From assembly GCF_030864005.1 (NCBI RefSeq), contig NZ_CP132976.1, forward strand, positions 6,076,001 through 6,140,000: a stretch of DNA of 64,000 nucleotides, written 5' to 3'. The DNA comes from Achromobacter seleniivolatilans (GTDB lineage: Bacteria; Pseudomonadota; Gammaproteobacteria; Burkholderiales; Burkholderiaceae_B). Positions 59,530-64,000 of this stretch are shown here, in pieces. Position 1 is the stretch's first letter, and every line of letters starts with the position of its first letter. The position numbers and the translations under genes are program-made. The notes below the pieces were generated by a model. It had not been told where the DNA came from, searched no databases, and was given only the letters and a program-made list of their open reading frames with translations.

Positions 59530-60511
59530 CACTGACCTGCTGACCGAACCTACGCCCGTGATGGTCGAGCGGGCGCTGACATATCTGAGCCGGATGACAG
59601 GCGGCGATGCCGCGACGGCGGATCGCGCCAGACGGCAGCTGGACGCCTGGATGCAACGGGACGCTCGCCATCAGGCGGCCTGGCTGCGCGCCGAGCGGCT
59701 TTGGGCCGCAGACGGCGCGGTGACCGCCGCATTGCAATCGTATCTGCCCAAGCCGCAGGCCGTGGCGCCTGACCGGCGCGCTTTGCTGCGCGCCTTCTCG
59801 GGCGCTGGCCTGGCCTTGGGTTTGGGCGCGGTGCTGCGCTGGCAGGAGCCGCAGGCGCTGTACCGCCTGAACATCCTGACGGCCACGCGTGAGGTCCGGT
59901 CTTTGGGCCTGCCCGATGGCACGGCGCTGGACGTGGATGCGGGCACACGCGCGCGCGTCGCCTACTTCCGCGATACGCGGGAGCTATATCTGACGCAGGG
60001 CCAGGTCTATGTGGACGTGCGCGCTGAAGCCGGCCGTCCTTTTGTTGCGCGCACGCCGTGGGGCACGGTAAAGGTAGTAGGAACCGCCTTCTCGGTCAGC
60101 GCGCGCGCAGGGGTGATGCGCGTGCAGGTGGAGCGCGGGCTGGTTCGGGTATGGGGGCTGGACGCTCGTGGCGACGGCGTGCTGTTGCAGCCGGGGCAAA
60201 TGGTGCGCACGGCCGTGGGCGGGCTGGAAGCTGTGCGTGACGTGCCGGCAGGAATGCACGAAGCCTGGCGGCAAGGCTGGCTGGTGTTCGATGCCACGCC
60301 TTTGGCCGAAGCCGTGGCCCAATGGAACGCTTGGCGCGATGAGCCGATTGTGTTGGACCCAGAGCCTGCGTTGCAGGCGATGCGTGTGACGGGCAGCTTT
60401 CCGGCGCGCGAACCGGAGCGTTTCCTGGCCGTGCTGCCCAGCGTCTTGCCTGTCGCGGTGATCCCTCGGGCCGACGGCGGCACGCACATTGCTCGCATCG
60501 GCCGAAAATAA
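59522..60511 (+). CDS. FecR-like sigma regulator (module 2)
   Basis: 329 residues from GTG 59522. Cytoplasmic DUF4880-like N-terminus ('RRQLDAWMQRDARHQAAWLRAERLWA'), one membrane helix (about 98-118; 'LLRAFSGAGLALGLGAVL'), periplasmic FecR domain with 'LPDGTALDVDAGTRARVAYF' and 'GTVKVVGTAFSVSARAG', and a C-terminal receptor-contact part 'FDATPLAEAVAQWNAWRDEPI'. Holds the neighbouring sigma factor until the receptor signals. The receptor gene begins 59 bp later. Confidence 0.93.
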   Translation: MHSTDLLTEPTPVMVERALTYLSRMTGGDAATADRARRQLDAWMQRDARHQAAWLRAERLWAADGAVTAALQSYLPKPQAVAPDRRALLRAFSGAGLALGLGAVLRWQEPQALYRLNILTATREVRSLGLPDGTALDVDAGTRARVAYFRDTRELYLTQGQVYVDVRAEAGRPFVARTPWGTVKVVGTAFSVSARAGVMRVQVERGLVRVWGLDARGDGVLLQPGQMVRTAVGGLEAVRDVPAGMHEAWRQGWLVFDATPLAEAVAQWNAWRDEPIVLDPEPALQAMRVTGSFPAREPERFLAVLPSVLPVAVIPRADGGTHIARIGRK

Positions 60512-60570
60512 TTGTCCGGTAAAGCGCCGCTCGTTCGTTTTCATTGTCAGAACCTTCCCTAGGATTGACC

Positions 60571-62982
60571 ATGAACGAACACCAACCTCGCGGTGCGCAA
60601 CGGCGCGCCGCGCGTCACTTCCCTGTCCGCAGCCTGTTTGCCGCCGCGATCAGCGCCGCATGCGTGACGGCCGCCGCTCAAGGCGCCGCCGCAGTGGTTG
60701 ACGTCAGCTTGCCTGGCGGCTCCTTGTCTCAGTCATTGAATACGCTGGCCCGGCAGAGCGGCACGCCCATTCTCGTGGAATCCAGCGCGGTAGCGGGCAG
60801 AACGGCCGCGCCGGTCTCGGGCCGCATGACGGTCATGCAAGCGGTGCAGGCATTGCTGACGGGTACGCGTCTGAACGCGCAGGAGCAGAATGGGGCGATT
60901 GTGGTGCGTCCAGGCCATGACGATGCCGCGACGCTGGACGCAGTGACGGTCACGGGAAATGGTTTGGCCGAAAACGCGTGGGGACCCGTCCCAGGGCTGG
61001 TGGCGGCGCGCAGCGCCACGGGCACGAAAACCGACACGTCCATTCTTGAGAACCCCCAATCGGTCAGCGTCATCACACGTAAAGAGATGGACGCCCGCAA
61101 CGTGCAGACGGTGACTGAAGCCATTCAGTACACGCCCGGCGTATCGGTGGATCAGCTGGGGATGGACAACCAGATTGAATGGATTTCGCTGCGGGGCTTC
61201 AGCTCGCCGTCGTCCTATCTGGATGGCCTGCGCCTGGGCGCTATTTGGCAAAGCGAACCTTTCGGCCTGGAGCGGGTGGAGGTGCTGCGGGGTCCGGCAT
61301 CCGTGCTGTATGGCGAGAGCGGACCGGGCGGCCTGACCGGCATGGTCAGCAAACGGCCGTCATCGGAGCGTTCGGGCGAGGTGCAATTGCAGGCCGGCAA
61401 TCAGGATCGTTTCCAGGGCGCGGTGGATTTGACAGGCCCCATCGGCGAGACGGACGAATGGCTGTATCGCGTGGTGGCATTGCAGCGCGACAGCAATACG
61501 GCAGTGGACTACGTAAAAAACGACCGCGTGTTCATCGCGCCGTCGCTGACATGGCAGCCCAGCGCCGCCACGCGATTGACGCTGCTGACGCAATACCAGC
61601 GCGACAAGATCGGCTTCTTGCCGCAGTATCTGCCCGCCGATGGCACGTTGCGCGATAACCCCAATGGCCATGTGCCGCGCAACCGCTACGTGGGCGAGCC
61701 GGACCGCGAACACTACCTGCGTGATCAGACCGCCGTGGGCTACAGCCTGGAGCACAAGTTCAACGACACGATCTCGTTGCAGCAAAACGCGCGCTATGCG
61801 CGTGTTCATCAGGAATTCGATACGGTGACCGGCAATGGATTGCTGGCCGATCGCCGCACGTTGCGTCGCCGGCTGTTCGACGCGGACCAGACGTCCTACG
61901 ACATCAATGTCGATACGATGCTGACGTCGCGCTTTTCGACCGGCCCGTTGACGCACACCTTGTTGACCGGCGTGGAATACGCGCGCCAGCGCTACGACAG
62001 CCTGAACTGGATCTGCGGCACCGCTGAGTGCGCGCCGCCTATCGACCTGTTCAACCCGGTGTACGGGCAGACGATTCAGCGCCCTGATTTGCCAGTCACG
62101 GACGCGTTGCAGCATCAGGAACGCTTAGGTATCTACGCACAGGACCAGATTCGCCTGGGCCGCTGGGCCTACACGCTGGGCGGCCGTTGGGACCGCGTGC
62201 GCCAGAACATGATGGATCGCCTGTCGGACTCGAACACGCGCAGCTCCGATCACGCTTTTACGGCGCGCGTAGGGGCGGCGTATCTGTTTGACAGCGGCGT
62301 GACGCCGTACGCCAGCTATACCGAGTCGTTCCAGCCGACCTCGGGCCTGATCTACCCCAGCTCGCCCGCGAAGCCTACGACGGGCAGGCAGTATGAAGTG
62401 GGCGTGAAGTACGAACCGGCGGGCCACAACAGTTTTGTCGGCGTGGCCTTGTTCGATGTGGCGCAACGCAATATGGCCACGACGGACCCGGTGAACCCCG
62501 GCTTCATTGTGCAGTCCGCCGAAACGCGGGTGCGCGGCGTCGAACTTGAAGGCAAGCTGGAACTGAGCCGGCAGTTGAGCGTGCTGGCTTCCTATACCTA
62601 TACCGATGCCGAATACACGCGCAGCAATGACGGCTACCAGGGCAACCAAGTCAGTATCACCCCGCGTTCGCAGGCGTCTGCGTGGGTGGACTATGCCTTT
62701 ACGGATGCGCTGGCTGGCTTGTCGGCAGGCGCTGGCGTGCGCTATGTGGGCAAGCGCTACGGGAACTCGTCCAACACGATCGAACTTGCGTCCTACACCT
62801 TGGTGGACGCCGCGTTGCGCTATGACCTGCGGACGCTGGGCGGTCAATGGCGCAACGCATCCGTCGCGTTGAATGTGAATAACCTGTTCGACAAGGACTA
62901 TGTGGGCGTATGTCTGAGCAACACGCGTTGCTACTTTGGCGCGCCGCGCACCGTCATGGCGACGCTGACGTATCGCTGGTGA
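60571..62982 (+). CDS. TonB-dependent siderophore receptor with signalling domain (module 2)
   Basis: 803 residues from ATG 60571. Signal peptide to about 38, STN domain (about 42-110; 'SLPGGSLSQSLNTLARQSGTPI'), TonB-box region 'LDAVTVTGN', plug with 'ENPQSVSVITRKEM' and 'VEVLRGPASVLYGESGPGGLTGMVSK' (in parts), and a barrel ending 'FGAPRTVMATLTYRW'. A Cys pair 'NWICGTAECAPP' lies in an outer loop, and a second one 'VCLSNTRCYFG' near the end. Likely imports a ferric hydroxamate-type or similar siderophore; the ligand is not visible. The 3' end overlaps the efflux gene by 29 bp. Confidence 0.95.
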   Translation: MNEHQPRGAQRRAARHFPVRSLFAAAISAACVTAAAQGAAAVVDVSLPGGSLSQSLNTLARQSGTPILVESSAVAGRTAAPVSGRMTVMQAVQALLTGTRLNAQEQNGAIVVRPGHDDAATLDAVTVTGNGLAENAWGPVPGLVAARSATGTKTDTSILENPQSVSVITRKEMDARNVQTVTEAIQYTPGVSVDQLGMDNQIEWISLRGFSSPSSYLDGLRLGAIWQSEPFGLERVEVLRGPASVLYGESGPGGLTGMVSKRPSSERSGEVQLQAGNQDRFQGAVDLTGPIGETDEWLYRVVALQRDSNTAVDYVKNDRVFIAPSLTWQPSAATRLTLLTQYQRDKIGFLPQYLPADGTLRDNPNGHVPRNRYVGEPDREHYLRDQTAVGYSLEHKFNDTISLQQNARYARVHQEFDTVTGNGLLADRRTLRRRLFDADQTSYDINVDTMLTSRFSTGPLTHTLLTGVEYARQRYDSLNWICGTAECAPPIDLFNPVYGQTIQRPDLPVTDALQHQERLGIYAQDQIRLGRWAYTLGGRWDRVRQNMMDRLSDSNTRSSDHAFTARVGAAYLFDSGVTPYASYTESFQPTSGLIYPSSPAKPTTGRQYEVGVKYEPAGHNSFVGVALFDVAQRNMATTDPVNPGFIVQSAETRVRGVELEGKLELSRQLSVLASYTYTDAEYTRSNDGYQGNQVSITPRSQASAWVDYAFTDALAGLSAGAGVRYVGKRYGNSSNTIELASYTLVDAALRYDLRTLGGQWRNASVALNVNNLFDKDYVGVCLSNTRCYFGAPRTVMATLTYRW

Positions 62983-64000
62983 CAGCGGGGCGGCTGGCGG
63001 ATTGCCAGCCGCCGCCAAGTGACCGGTACAGGTCCACCAAGGCCAGCGACACGGCGGCTTGCGTCGACACACGGGCCTGGTCGCTGGCCAGCACGGCATT
63101 CTGCGCACTGAGCACGTTGACGAAGTCGGAAGCCCCCGCCGCGTACTGGCGTTGCGCATTGCGCAGCGCACGGCGCGCGCTGTCGGAGGCCCGCTGCAAG
63201 CTGGCGCTGGCGGTTTGCTGCGCTTGATACGCGGTCATGGCGTTATCGACTTCGTGCCAGGCGCGAAGCACGGTCTTTTGAAAGATCAGCGCCGCTTCTT
63301 GCGCTTGGGATTTCCGCAAGCGCAGCCGTCCACGCAAACGGCCGCCTTCGAATAACGGTATGCGCAAGGCCGGGCCCACGCCAAACATGCCGGCGCGATC
63401 GGAGTCCAGGTTGTTCAATTGCAAAGCCTGCAAACCCAGATTTCCGGACAGGGTAATGCGAGGATAGAAGTCGCCTTCGGCAACCCCGATGCCGGCTACT
63501 GCGGCGTGCAGGCGGGCCTCGGCTTGGCGGATGTCTGGCCGGCGCTGCGCCAGTTCACTCGGCAGACCGACCGGCACCCGCACGGGCCCGCCAGGAATAG
63601 GCCCGATGGCCGACAAGCGTTCATGCAGCGCATGGGGCGGCTGCTCCAGCAGCATGGCCAGCGCATTCATCAGCTGGTCCACCCGCAGCGCCAACGGGGG
63701 CACCGCGGCCTCGATGGCGGCGGCCTGGGCGTCGGCTTGCGATACGTCCAATTCCGTGGCCACGCCTTCGCGCCGGCGCATGCGCGTCAATTCCAGATTG
63801 TGGTTGGCGTTGTCCAGTGTCAGGCGCAGCACCGCGAGCTGGTTCTGTGTGCCGCGCAGCAAAATATAGTTGCGTGCGGTCTCTGCGCGAATGGACAGCA
63901 CCACGCCGTGCTGTGCCTCTTGCGCTGCTTGCGACAGTGCTCCCGACTGTTCCACTTCGCGGCGCACCCGGCCCCACAAATCCAGTTCCCAGCTTGCGTC
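62954..64000 (-). CDS. Outer-membrane efflux protein (OprM/NodT type), 5' end outside the window
   Basis: The frame is open from the window edge to a stop at 62954 (348 residues seen). It reads 'DASWELDLWGRVRREVE' at the edge, a hallmark of the RND outer-membrane factor family, then the two repeats of long coiled helices, 'ELAQRRPDIRQAEARLHAA', 'FYPRITLSGNLGLQAL' and 'ALRIPLFEGGRLRGRLRLRKSQ'. It is the outer-membrane channel of a tripartite drug or metal pump; the N-terminal ~130 residues and the pump genes must lie beyond 64000. Convergent with the TonB receptor gene. Confidence 0.92.
   Translation of the reverse strand, partial: DASWELDLWGRVRREVEQSGALSQAAQEAQHGVVLSIRAETARNYILLRGTQNQLAVLRLTLDNANHNLELTRMRRREGVATELDVSQADAQAAAIEAAVPPLALRVDQLMNALAMLLEQPPHALHERLSAIGPIPGGPVRVPVGLPSELAQRRPDIRQAEARLHAAVAGIGVAEGDFYPRITLSGNLGLQALQLNNLDSDRAGMFGVGPALRIPLFEGGRLRGRLRLRKSQAQEAALIFQKTVLRAWHEVDNAMTAYQAQQTASASLQRASDSARRALRNAQRQYAAGASDFVNVLSAQNAVLASDQARVSTQAAVSLALVDLYRSLGGGWQSASRPAVTSDTSASP

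Overview
The window is GC-rich chromosomal DNA of a free-living or opportunistic betaproteobacterium, most likely Alcaligenaceae (Achromobacter/Bordetella-like). This rests on the mix of a Bug-type solute-binding protein, a cyoABCD-SURF1 operon, a Gram-negative trimeric porin, MHS transporters, FecI/FecR/TonB modules and general protein style; no marker gene fixes the species. I see no tRNA, rRNA, CRISPR array, transposase or prophage. Coding density is very high: about 60 genes, mostly in short overlapping operons.

Layout. 1-3.5 kb: a minus-strand signalling block (NarL-type regulator, 7TM sensor kinase, second kinase cut by the window edge). 3.7-7 kb: chemoreceptor plus tandem HD-GYP protein behind a good FliA-type promoter. 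7-12.2 kb: alpha/beta hydrolase, then LysR / Bug binding protein / enolase-superfamily enzyme / D-2-hydroxyacid dehydrogenase, an organic-acid use cluster. 12.4-19.3 kb: an unrecognised 535-aa protein, GNAT enzyme, DUF4239 membrane protein, Tas aldo-keto reductase, lipoprotein, metallophosphoesterase, LprI-like protein coupled to tag. 19.4-25.1 kb: TetR regulator divergent from a tightly coupled six-gene lipid-modification operon (chalcone-isomerase-like, FAD oxidoreductase, DUF1365, CFA synthase, SDR, NTF2-like). 25.2-27 kb: MarR-GNAT fusion with twin operators, and a Qnr-like pentapeptide protein.

27-34.2 kb is the most interesting part: a four-gene operon encoding an RcsC-like hybrid kinase, a REC-EAL protein, an HPt protein with a kinase-like ATPase domain but no HisKA, and an RcsB-like regulator, with a perfect RcsB/BvgA-like palindrome upstream and a divergent degenerate EAL protein. 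It looks like a complete Rcs-type phosphorelay wired to c-di-GMP in a betaproteobacterium.

34.2-40.4 kb: an orphan GvpU-like protein, a small hypothetical, a WYL regulator divergent from a GST, an exported ParB-like lipoprotein, an ankyrin protein and a porin. 40.6-45.5 kb: cytochrome bo oxidase cyoABCD plus SURF1. 45.8-48.8 kb: MFS transporter, acetylpolyamine-amidohydrolase-type deacetylase, YdcF protein. 48.9-53 kb and 59-63 kb: two separate FecI-FecR-TonB receptor modules, each behind a Fur-box-like site. Between them: two exported proteins with a related beta-rich module around a small Cys-motif protein, a small membrane protein, an NhaR-like regulator divergent from TerC, and trans-aconitate methyltransferase. 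The window ends inside an outer-membrane efflux protein gene.
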